Of a stretch of 25,271 nucleotides of DNA, positions 1 to 6,613 are shown piece after piece. The stretch comes from CAZPCZ01 sp964585225 (GTDB taxonomy: Bacteria; Patescibacteriota; Patescibacteriia; JACPHY01). The translations under genes and the position numbers were made by a program. The notes under the pieces were generated by a model that was not told the DNA's origin, made no database searches, and saw only the letters and a list, made by a program, of their open reading frames with translations. Numbering within the stretch: the first letter of the stretch is position 1; each line of letters opens with the position of its first letter. The DNA is taken from NCBI GenBank assembly GCA_964585225.1, contig CAZPCZ010000011.1, forward strand, positions 1 to 25,271, given 5' to 3'.

Positions 1-2
1 TC

Positions 3-314
3 ATGCTCGTCGGCATCGTCCTCGCGATCATCGCGCCGCTCATCGCGGAGCTCATCAAGCTCGCGGTGTCCCGCCGACGGGAGTACCTCGCGGACGCATC
101 CGGCGCGCTCCTCACCCGATACCCCGAGGGGCTTGCCCGAGCACTTGAAAAGATCGGTGCCGCATCGCAACCCATGCTCCGCGCGAACACCGCGACCGCA
201 CACCTCTTCCTCTCGAACCCCTTCGGCCGGCGCCGGCGCTGGTTCGCGCGGCTCTTCGACACGCACCCACCGATCGAGGACCGCGTGAAGGTGCTCAGGG
301 CGATGGCCGTTTGA
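3..314 (+). CDS. htpX: HtpX-like M48 membrane metalloprotease, C-terminal part
   Basis: Only the last 103 residues are inside the window; the gene begins upstream, so the ATG at 3 is internal and not the start. The segment opens with the end of a transmembrane helix (LVGIVLAIIAPLIAELIKLA), then SRRREYLADA, which matches the region of HtpX proteases holding the third zinc ligand (the Glu of the E-x3-D type motif). It continues with the family's conserved L..AL.KI region and the C-terminal THPP.EDRV motif (DTHPPIEDRVKVL). HtpX is an inner-membrane zinc endopeptidase that removes damaged membrane proteins. It lies 87 bp upstream of clpC on the same strand, so two protein quality-control genes are neighbours. 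The zinc-binding HExxH motif is outside the window and cannot be checked. Confidence 0.85.
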   Translation: MLVGIVLAIIAPLIAELIKLAVSRRREYLADASGALLTRYPEGLARALEKIGAASQPMLRANTATAHLFLSNPFGRRRRWFARLFDTHPPIEDRVKVLRAMAV

Positions 315-323
315 AGATGCGAA

Positions 324-398
324 AGGTGTAAAAGGTATAAAAGCGTAAACTGGCAATCACTCTCAGCACACCTCTACACCTCATACCCCTCTACACCT
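324..398. repeat. Imperfect inverted repeat in htpX-clpC intergenic gap
   Basis: AGGTGTAAAAGGTAT (324-338) is nearly the reverse complement of the block at 383-398 that ends in TACACCT. The block just before the clpC start is itself made of repeated ctctacacct-like words. No CIRCE or CtsR operator is visible in this gap. It could form a long-loop hairpin upstream of clpC; no function can be assigned from sequence. Confidence 0.4.
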
Positions 399-401
399 GC
401 T

Positions 402-2972
402 ATGCCTTCGCTGCTCGATCGCTTCACCTCCCACCTCAAGCACGTTGTGAGCCGCGCGGGAACGTTCGCGACCGTCGGTGGCGCGAGCGTGGTGGAGCCT
501 GCGCACCTCCTCCTCGGACTCACGCTCGAACGTGGGAGCCTTGGGTACGAAATCCTTGCGAAGGCGCACGTGAAGCCGGAACCCATCCGCATCGCGCTCG
601 GAATCCCCGAGGAGGCGCTCCGCGCAACCGCGAAATCCCCTCGCCTCTCGACCGATGCGAAGCGTGCGCTCGAGAAGGCCGCGCTCGCCGCAACCTCACA
701 CGAGCATCGGTACATCGGTACCGAACACCTCCTCGCCGGGCTCCTCGAGATCGAGCACGAACGAATCAACGCGCTCCTCTCCACCGCGCACGTTGATCCT
801 TCCATGCTCCGTCAGCAACTCACGACGGTCCTCCAGAGCACGTCAAAATTTTCGGATTTCACGGCGACGGTTGCGGAACCGGAACCTGTTGCCGCCCCTG
901 CCGCGACAGAGGGTGAAGAGGGTGGACAACAGCAGAAGACGCCGGCACTCGACTTCTTCGCGAAGGACCTCACCGCACCAACCACCGCGACGGCGATTGA
1001 TCCGGTGATCGGCCGAGAGGGCGAGATCGAACGGATCATCCAAATCCTCTGTCGGCGGACGAAGAACAACCCGATCCTCGTCGGTGCGCCCGGCGTTGGG
1101 AAGACGGCAATCGTCGAGGGACTCGCACGGAAAGTCGTCGAGCGCGACGTCCCCGACATCCTCGTCGGCAAGCGCATCCTCGCGCTCGACCTTGCGCTCG
1201 TCGTCGCGGGGACGATCTACCGCGGGGAGTTCGAGTCACGCCTGAAACAGATCCTCGATGAGGTCCGCCAAGATCCGAACCTCATCCTCTTCATTGATGA
1301 GATCCACACGATCATGGGCGCTGGTGCCGCGTCGGGGTCTCTCGATGCGGCGAACATCCTGAAGCCCGCGCTCGCGCGCGGCGAGATTCGCTGCATCGGC
1401 GCGACGACGTACGACGAGTTCAAGAAGCACGTCGAGAACGATTCCGCGCTCGAGCGACGGTTCCAGCTCGTGCACGTCGCCGCACCATCGCCCGCCGCAA
1501 CGATCGACATCCTCCGCGGGCTGAAGCCGTACTACGAGCAGTTCCACCGCGTCCGCATCACCGACGAAGCCATTGAGGCGGCCGTCCGCTTCGCGGAGCG
1601 GTACCTCACCGACCGACAGTTCCCGGACAAAGCGATTGACCTCATTGATGAGGCATCGGCGCGGCTCCGCGTGCAGGCGAAGAACGACCCGCTCATCCGC
1701 CGCGCGAGCACCATCGAAGCGTCGCTCGAGCGCGTGGAATCCGAGAAGCGGCAGGCGGTCGTTGAGGAACGGTTTCCCGATGCCGCCGCGGTCCAACACG
1801 AGGTCGAGCGGCTCCGACTGGAACTCCAGGAGATTCACACGAAGCTCAAGACCCGAAAGGTCCGCGACGTTGGCGGCATCAGCGAACGGGATGTCGCGAA
1901 CGTCGTCGCGCAAATGCTCGGTCTCGCCGTCGACGAGATCCTCCTCGCGGAACACGAGCGACTCCGACGGCTCGGCGATGAACTCCGCGCTCGCGTTGTT
2001 GGGCAAGAGGAAGCAGTGGCCGCGATCGCGGCCGCGCTCCAACGCGCGAAGAGCGGGCTCTCCTCTCCACGTCGTCCGCTCGCCTCGTTCCTCCTCCTTG
2101 GTCCCACGGGCGTCGGGAAGACGGAAACCGCGAAGGCGCTCGCCGAGCTCCTCTTCAGCGGCCAGCAGGATGCGCTCATTCGACTCGACATGTCGGAGTT
2201 CTCCGAAGGATTCACGATCTCGAAGCTCATTGGCGCGCCGGCCGGGTACGTTGGGTACCGCGAGGGATCGAAGCTCACCGATGCGATCCGGCGACGACCC
2301 GCGAGTGTCGTCCTGTTCGATGAGATTGAGAAGGCGCACGCGGACGTCTGGAACCTCCTCCTCCAAATCCTCGAGGATGGGCGGCTGACGGATGCGACCG
2401 GACGTGAGTCTCGGTTCACGAACGCGGTCATCGTGCTCACCTCGAACCTCGGCTCGAGCGCGTTCACGAAGGCGGGTATCGGATTCCTCGACGGCGCGAT
2501 CACGCCGGACAACCTCCGCCAGCAGTACACGGACATCCGACAGGAAGCGCTCCGGGAACTCAAGACCCGCTTCCGCCCGGAGCTCTTGAACCGCATTGAT
2601 GAGACGCTCGTGTACCGCCCGCTCGAACGCGAGCACCTCGCGGTCATTGCTCGGAAGGCGTTCGAGGAATTCTCCCAGCGCCTTCAGAAGGAGCAGCAGA
2701 TCACCGTCACTGCGGATGACGCCGTCTATGCCTGGCTCGCGGAGCGCGCGTTCGATCCTGCCCAAGGCGCCCGCGCGATCCGACGCCTCCTCCACGAACA
2801 CATCGAGAATCCCATCGCGAGCGGGATCCTCGAGGAGCGGTACCGCACGGGGGGGACAATTATCGTAACCCACGCCGAAGGAGCCGACCGACTCGAGGTC
2901 TTCGCAACAACGCCGATGCATGCACCGGAGCTGGTAAAACAGCGCGCGCCGCGGAGGAAGGTACGCGCATAG
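402..2972 (+). CDS. clpC: ClpC-type AAA+ chaperone/unfoldase
   Basis: An 856-residue Hsp100 protein with the full class I layout. The Clp N-domain double repeat covers about residues 3-145, followed by an acidic, Ala/Pro/Gln-rich linker (about 155-185). The first AAA+ module has Walker A GAPGVGKT at 228-235 and Walker B ILFIDE at 295-300. A short helical middle segment (about 430-515) follows, then the second AAA+ module with GPTGVGKT at about 567-574, Walker B VVLFDE and a C-terminal FRPELLNRIDE sensor region. The short middle domain favours ClpC over ClpB, whose M-domain coiled coil is much longer; that distinction is by family knowledge. ClpC unfolds substrates and feeds them to ClpP, or acts as a disaggregase. 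The start is ATG in the context cctgctATG with no Shine-Dalgarno sequence. Long open frames on the opposite strand are GC-bias shadows. Confidence 0.95.
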   Translation: MPSLLDRFTSHLKHVVSRAGTFATVGGASVVEPAHLLLGLTLERGSLGYEILAKAHVKPEPIRIALGIPEEALRATAKSPRLSTDAKRALEKAALAATSHEHRYIGTEHLLAGLLEIEHERINALLSTAHVDPSMLRQQLTTVLQSTSKFSDFTATVAEPEPVAAPAATEGEEGGQQQKTPALDFFAKDLTAPTTATAIDPVIGREGEIERIIQILCRRTKNNPILVGAPGVGKTAIVEGLARKVVERDVPDILVGKRILALDLALVVAGTIYRGEFESRLKQILDEVRQDPNLILFIDEIHTIMGAGAASGSLDAANILKPALARGEIRCIGATTYDEFKKHVENDSALERRFQLVHVAAPSPAATIDILRGLKPYYEQFHRVRITDEAIEAAVRFAERYLTDRQFPDKAIDLIDEASARLRVQAKNDPLIRRASTIEASLERVESEKRQAVVEERFPDAAAVQHEVERLRLELQEIHTKLKTRKVRDVGGISERDVANVVAQMLGLAVDEILLAEHERLRRLGDELRARVVGQEEAVAAIAAALQRAKSGLSSPRRPLASFLLLGPTGVGKTETAKALAELLFSGQQDALIRLDMSEFSEGFTISKLIGAPAGYVGYREGSKLTDAIRRRPASVVLFDEIEKAHADVWNLLLQILEDGRLTDATGRESRFTNAVIVLTSNLGSSAFTKAGIGFLDGAITPDNLRQQYTDIRQEALRELKTRFRPELLNRIDETLVYRPLEREHLAVIARKAFEEFSQRLQKEQQITVTADDAVYAWLAERAFDPAQGARAIRRLLHEHIENPIASGILEERYRTGGTIIVTHAEGADRLEVFATTPMHAPELVKQRAPRRKVRA

Positions 2973-3002
2973 GAGAGCCTCAATGATCTCAAATCATCCG
3001 CT

Positions 3003-3443
3003 ATGCCTGCACCGACATCAACAACTGCACCGATCGGTGGGGGAGCGGCTGCTGTGGGGGCAGCGGTAGACCTCGCCACGGCGAAGGCAACGGCGAGTGC
3101 GTTGAGAAGTGCATGGACGGTGGGGACACCCGCGTTTTTCGTACTCGATTTCGGGTTGAGCCTCCTCTATCTCAACATTCACTTCATCGCCCGGTACCTC
3201 GGACATAGCCGGAAGTTCTGCGAGTTCGGCTCGGAGTGGGACCCCCGGAGCATCGCGACGGGAAAACCGAACTTCGGCCTCAAGTACGCCGAGATCGCTG
3301 CGGTCGTTATCCTCGACCTCCTCGTGCTCCTCATCGTCCTCGGCGTACTCACCCTCCTTGGCATCATCGGGTACGCCATTGCAAACCCCATCGAAGCTGC
3401 GGGGGTATTCGGAGCAGAGATCGTCTCCTTCCTCACGAGTTGA
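3003..3443 (+). CDS. Small two-TM membrane protein, unknown function
   Basis: A 146-residue protein that I do not recognise as a named family. The N-terminus is Ala/Thr/Gly-rich (about 1-40). Two hydrophobic segments follow, at about 42-63 (PAFFVLDFGLSLLYLNIHFIA) and a longer one at about 96-127, separated by a polar loop with RKFCEFGSEWDP. The start is ATG in the context ccgctATG; an AGGAG lies at the clpC stop but is too far upstream (about 30 nt) to act as a normal ribosome binding site. The next gene starts 6 nt after its stop, so it is co-transcribed with the anchored beta-propeller gene and probably also the dsbA-like and pilin-VanY genes. By context it may be part of a cell-envelope complex, but that is inference only. 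Confidence 0.8.
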   Translation: MPAPTSTTAPIGGGAAAVGAAVDLATAKATASALRSAWTVGTPAFFVLDFGLSLLYLNIHFIARYLGHSRKFCEFGSEWDPRSIATGKPNFGLKYAEIAAVVILDLLVLLIVLGVLTLLGIIGYAIANPIEAAGVFGAEIVSFLTS

Positions 3444-3449
3444 CCAGGT

Positions 3450-4697
3450 ATGAATACGCGGAAACTCCTCATCGGCATCGGGCTCGTCGTGGTGGTGGTA
3501 CTCCTCGGTGTAGGCATCTACTTCGCGTTCTTCCGCAGACCGGCGGTTGAGGCGCCGCCCACACCTCCACCTGTGAACCTCGTGCCGGTGAATGCGCCGC
3601 CGCTCCTCCCGATCGTGAACGTCGCACCGCCCATCCCCGGCGCACTCCTCCCACCAACGGTGAACGCCCCACCAGCCGTCGCCGCGCTCCCGCCGGGGGT
3701 CACGACGGTGGCGCAAGGTGGACGGACATTCACCGCACCGCTCACGGACACTCCGGCGCACTTCGTCCGCATCGCGAGCGACGGACGACCAAACTTCTAC
3801 GACCCCACCTCCGGCCGTTTCTACCGCGTTGGTACGGACGGGAAAGCGGTCCAACTCAGCGAACGGCAATTTCCGAACGTGAAGACCACCGCCTGGTCAC
3901 CGAAGGACGACCGTGCAATCCTCGAGTTTCCGGATGGTGCGAATGTGCTCTACGACTTCCGCTCGGACCGACAGGTGACGCTCCCTGCTCACTGGGAGGA
4001 CTTCTCGTTCTCGCCGACCGGGACGCAGATTGCGGGAAAGTCGATTGGCTTCGACCGGGAAAACCGGTTCCTCTTCGAGGCGGAACCGGACGGGAATGGG
4101 TTCCGGACCATCGAACCGCTCGGGACGAACGCACGGCGGGTGGACGTCTCCTGGTCACCGAACAACCAGGTCCTCGCGTTCGCGCGCACGGGGCAAGTGG
4201 ACCTCGGCGACGAGCGGCAGCTCGTCGTCGCGGTCGGCCGCCACAAGGAAAACTTCCCCGGCATCACGGTCGAAGGACAGGACTTCCGTCCGCTCTGGTC
4301 GCCCTCGGGATCGCGCCTCCTCTTCAGCTCGGTACAGAGCACCAACGACTACAAGCCAGAGCTCTGGGTCGTCGGCGGTGTCGGTGACGCGATCGGGCGA
4401 CAGCGGCAGCGGCTCCGCATCGACACGTGGGCGGACAAGTGCGCGTTCGCGAACGATACGACCCTCTACTGCGCGATCCCGGAGCGGCTCGATCGCGGCG
4501 CTGGGCTCGAGCCAGCGGTCGCGGATACGACGCCGGATCGCATCGAACGGATCGACTTGGCAACGGGCGTCCGAACGACCGTCGGCACCCCAAGCGAGGA
4601 CGCGAGCATCGCACAGCTCAGCGTCGCCCCGGACGGAAGCGCGCTGTACTTCACCTCGAAACAGGACGGGAGGCTGCGAGAGATGAAACTGCGCTGA
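3450..4697 (+). CDS. Membrane-anchored TolB/WD40-like beta-propeller protein
   Basis: A 415-residue protein with a short charged N-terminus, one TM helix (about 5-28, LLIGIGLVVVVVLLGVGIYF), a Pro/Ala/Val-rich extended linker (about 30-90) and a C-terminal beta-propeller. Several PD40-type blades are visible: FSPTGTQIA, WSPNNQVLAFAR, WSPSGSRLLFSS and VAPDGSALYFTS, each a strand turn of the W/FSPDG kind. TolB-like propellers of this type bind peptides or partner proteins outside the membrane. The propeller would face the cell surface, held away from the membrane by the Pro-rich stalk. The gene starts 6 nt after the two-TM protein and is followed by the ATGCGAAT-word repeat. The exact partner is unknown. 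Confidence 0.85.
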   Translation: MNTRKLLIGIGLVVVVVLLGVGIYFAFFRRPAVEAPPTPPPVNLVPVNAPPLLPIVNVAPPIPGALLPPTVNAPPAVAALPPGVTTVAQGGRTFTAPLTDTPAHFVRIASDGRPNFYDPTSGRFYRVGTDGKAVQLSERQFPNVKTTAWSPKDDRAILEFPDGANVLYDFRSDRQVTLPAHWEDFSFSPTGTQIAGKSIGFDRENRFLFEAEPDGNGFRTIEPLGTNARRVDVSWSPNNQVLAFARTGQVDLGDERQLVVAVGRHKENFPGITVEGQDFRPLWSPSGSRLLFSSVQSTNDYKPELWVVGGVGDAIGRQRQRLRIDTWADKCAFANDTTLYCAIPERLDRGAGLEPAVADTTPDRIERIDLATGVRTTVGTPSEDASIAQLSVAPDGSALYFTSKQDGRLREMKLR

Positions 4698-4702
4698 ACG
4701 CG

Positions 4703-4775
4703 ATGCGAATCCACGAATACATGCGAATGTCACGAATATTCGCATCATTCGCATGGGGATTCGCATCATTCGCAT
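4703..4775. repeat. Array of ATGCGAAT / ATTCGCAT words
   Basis: The 8-mer ATGCGAAT occurs twice in forward orientation (4703-4710, 4721-4728). Its reverse complement ATTCGCAT occurs four times (4738-4745, 4747-4754, 4759-4766, 4768-4775). The whole gap before the dsbA-like start is built from it and can fold into hairpins. An in-frame ATG at 4753 lies inside this array and is therefore unlikely to be the true start of the next gene. Confidence 0.85.
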
Positions 4776-4779
4776 CGCT

Positions 4780-5442
4780 ATGCGCCGATGGTTCCTCCTC
4801 TGTTGCACGGTGATCGGTGGATTAGCGCTCTTGGCGATGCGTCCTCCGCGCGCCCCGAAACCGACTCCGATCGTTCCGTCTCAACAACCTCAATCCCTCG
4901 CCTCTCGTCCCTCATCCCTCGTCCCTCCCCGCATTCTCTCGATCGATCCCATTCGGGGCAACGTGAACGCCCCGCTCACGATCGTCGAATTCGGGGACTA
5001 CACTTGCCCCGCGTGCGCAGACATCGAGGAAGACATCCTCACTGACCTCCGGAGGGAGTACGGGGAACGACTGCGCATCGTCTGGAAGGATTTTCCGATC
5101 CTCCATCGCCTCACCGGATCGCGTCAGCTCCACATCGCCGCTCGCTGCAGCCAGCCACAAGGCAAGTTCTGGGAGTACCACGACGCGCTGTTCGTCGAAC
5201 AGCCGCGTGAACCCGGTGACCTCCTTGCGCTCGCGGAGCGGCTCGGCCTCGACCGTACGGCGTTCGCCGAATGTCTCGAGGAATCAACCGCAGCGTCGCT
5301 CGTCGATGTGAACACCGCGGAAGCGCAGCGGCTCGGCCTCACCGCGGCGCCGACGCTCTTCGTGAACGACGTCCGGATCACCGATGCACTGACCTCCGGC
5401 GAGCTCCGCACCCGCCTCGACGCGGCTGCGCTCACTCCCTGA
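4780..5442 (+). CDS. Exported DsbA-like thioredoxin-fold oxidoreductase
   Basis: A 220-residue protein when started at the ATG at 4780 (context atcgctATG); an in-frame ATG at 4753 would add nine residues encoded by repeat DNA. An N-terminal signal anchor (RRWFLLCCTVIGGLALLAM) is followed by a Pro/Ser-rich linker and a thioredoxin fold with the active-site motif CPAC (Cys76 and Cys79), as in DsbA/DsbG-like and BdbD-like enzymes. The cis-Pro loop is TAAPTLFVN near the C-terminus, and the WKDFPILH segment is typical of the DsbA family. It would catalyse disulfide formation or exchange outside the membrane, plausibly for the next gene's product, which has several cysteines. The linker DNA (4894-4929) is a tandem run of ccctcgt/ccctcat heptamers, so part of the linker is repeat-derived. 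Confidence 0.9.
   Translation: MRRWFLLCCTVIGGLALLAMRPPRAPKPTPIVPSQQPQSLASRPSSLVPPRILSIDPIRGNVNAPLTIVEFGDYTCPACADIEEDILTDLRREYGERLRIVWKDFPILHRLTGSRQLHIAARCSQPQGKFWEYHDALFVEQPREPGDLLALAERLGLDRTAFAECLEESTAASLVDVNTAEAQRLGLTAAPTLFVNDVRITDALTSGELRTRLDAAALTP
4894..4929. repeat. Heptamer tandem repeat inside dsbA-like linker
   Basis: Degenerate 7-nt units (ccctcat at 4909-4915, ccctcgt at 4916-4922, ccctccc at 4923-4929, plus degenerate copies upstream). They encode a Ser/Pro-rich spacer between the membrane anchor and the thioredoxin domain. Confidence 0.65.
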
Positions 5443-5446
5443 CGGC

Positions 5447-6481
5447 ATGCGACAACACCTCCATACCGCGTTCATCCCGCCCATCATTGCGCTCGCCGCG
5501 TCTGCGCTGCTCTTCAGTGCCGCACCGCTCCCCGTGCACGCGACCGGTGCACCGTTCGAATTCCGACAAGTGAAGCCGGATCTTCAAATTGAGATCCCAA
5601 CGCTGCGGTTCTCCGATGTCCGCGTACGGACTATCGATGGCGAACCCACCGACGTGAGCATTCCGTGGATCGGCGAGTACATTGCCGCAATCTACCGCTG
5701 GGCGGTGCCGGTCGGCGCGATCCTCGCGACCGTCGTCATCATGGCTGCCGGCGTCATCTGGCTCACCTCCGGAGGCGCGGGAACGCTCTCCACCGCGAAG
5801 GAGTGGATCACAAACGCGGTCATCGGCCTCCTCCTCCTCGTCGGCTCGTACGTCATCCTCAACATCGTGAACCCAGACCTCGTGCGGCTCCAGGCGCTGC
5901 AGGTCCAAATCGTGCGGCCGGTATTCATAGAAGCGCAGGAATCCGATGACTCCTTTGACCACGGAGCGACCTGCCCGGGAGGAGAATCGTTCCGACCGGT
6001 GCCGAGGACCGCTCCCAACCTCGGACTCATTGAAGGGAAGGACCTCCTCTTGCCCGAAGTTGGGAGCAAGCTCATCGAAGCTGCTCGGGAAGCGGAACGA
6101 CGCAACTACGGCCTCTACGTGTGCTCAGCGGCGCGCACGCTACAGAAACAGCAGGCGCTCTGGGACGAAGCGATCCGAAACTACGGGAGCGACGAGGCGG
6201 CGAGTCGATACGTCGCACGTCCGCGCTGCGGATCGCCGCATCTCACGGGGAGGACCGTGGACATCGTCCTCATGTCGAAGGACCTCAGGACACCGATCAC
6301 CGGCAACGGTTGCACGAAGTCGAACGTCAGTGGTGCGAACGCACGGCAGACAACCGAGGAGCAACGGATCCTCGAGGAGATCATGTACACCGTCGGCTGG
6401 CGCCGGTACTGCGGAGAGTGGTGGCATTTCGAGTACGGAACGCCTCGAGCCCAACGAGCAGGGGCGAATAAGTGCGCTTGA
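5447..6481 (+). CDS. VirB2/TrbC-like pilin segment fused to VanY-type D,D-carboxypeptidase
   Basis: A 344-residue two-part protein. The N-terminal half has a signal sequence (about 10-32, ending near VHA), then two TM helices at about 84-106 and 121-141 joined by the short loop WLTSGGAGTLSTAKEW and followed by NIVNPDL; this is the signature of TrbC/VirB2-like pilins in Patescibacteria. The C-terminal half (about 195-332) is a peptidase M15 domain: SPHLTGRTVD supplies zinc ligands His265 and Asp272, and GEWWHFEYG supplies catalytic Glu324 and zinc ligand His327. M15 enzymes cut D-Ala-D-Ala or related peptidoglycan cross-links. The fusion suggests a wall-opening activity tied to a T4SS pilus or channel. 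It starts 4 nt after the dsbA-like stop, so the two are surely one operon, and its cysteines (176, 226, 261, 289, 322, 343) are plausible substrates for that enzyme. Confidence 0.88.
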   Translation: MRQHLHTAFIPPIIALAASALLFSAAPLPVHATGAPFEFRQVKPDLQIEIPTLRFSDVRVRTIDGEPTDVSIPWIGEYIAAIYRWAVPVGAILATVVIMAAGVIWLTSGGAGTLSTAKEWITNAVIGLLLLVGSYVILNIVNPDLVRLQALQVQIVRPVFIEAQESDDSFDHGATCPGGESFRPVPRTAPNLGLIEGKDLLLPEVGSKLIEAAREAERRNYGLYVCSAARTLQKQQALWDEAIRNYGSDEAASRYVARPRCGSPHLTGRTVDIVLMSKDLRTPITGNGCTKSNVSGANARQTTEEQRILEEIMYTVGWRRYCGEWWHFEYGTPRAQRAGANKCA

Positions 6482-6503
6482 AGCGCCTCATGCGGCTCAT
6501 TCC

Positions 6504-6578
6504 ATGTCGAAATCGTCAGTCGTATCAACGTTTTGCTGTTCGACATGCGATGCTCAGCACCTGAAATGGTCGAGCTGA
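6504..6578 (+). pseudogene. Remnant of a second radA 5' end
   Basis: A 24-codon open frame from ATG 6504 to TGA 6576-6578. Its segment CSTCDAQHLKW matches CTKCEAQHPKW, the first zinc knuckle of RadA encoded just downstream. At the DNA level 20 of 24 bases agree (6555-region against 6653-region) in the stretch around tgcgatgctcagcacctg. After it the similarity stops and a GAGCTG-AGA-CAGCTC hairpin follows. It looks like a decayed partial duplication of the radA start; a leader peptide is the alternative. Confidence 0.6.
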
Positions 6579-6613
6579 GACAGCTCCGCGTCTCACGTGT
6601 CTTACCGCCTGCT

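Noticed and set aside
1236..2921. 561-codon open frame antisense to clpC
   Set aside because: GC-rich codon bias opens the opposite strand; composition is Arg/Glu-rich with no motif, while clpC on the plus strand is unmistakable.
4753..5442. dsbA-like gene starting at 4753
   Set aside because: That ATG is inside the ATTCGCAT array; the ATG at 4780 directly precedes the signal anchor and has the same context as neighbouring starts.
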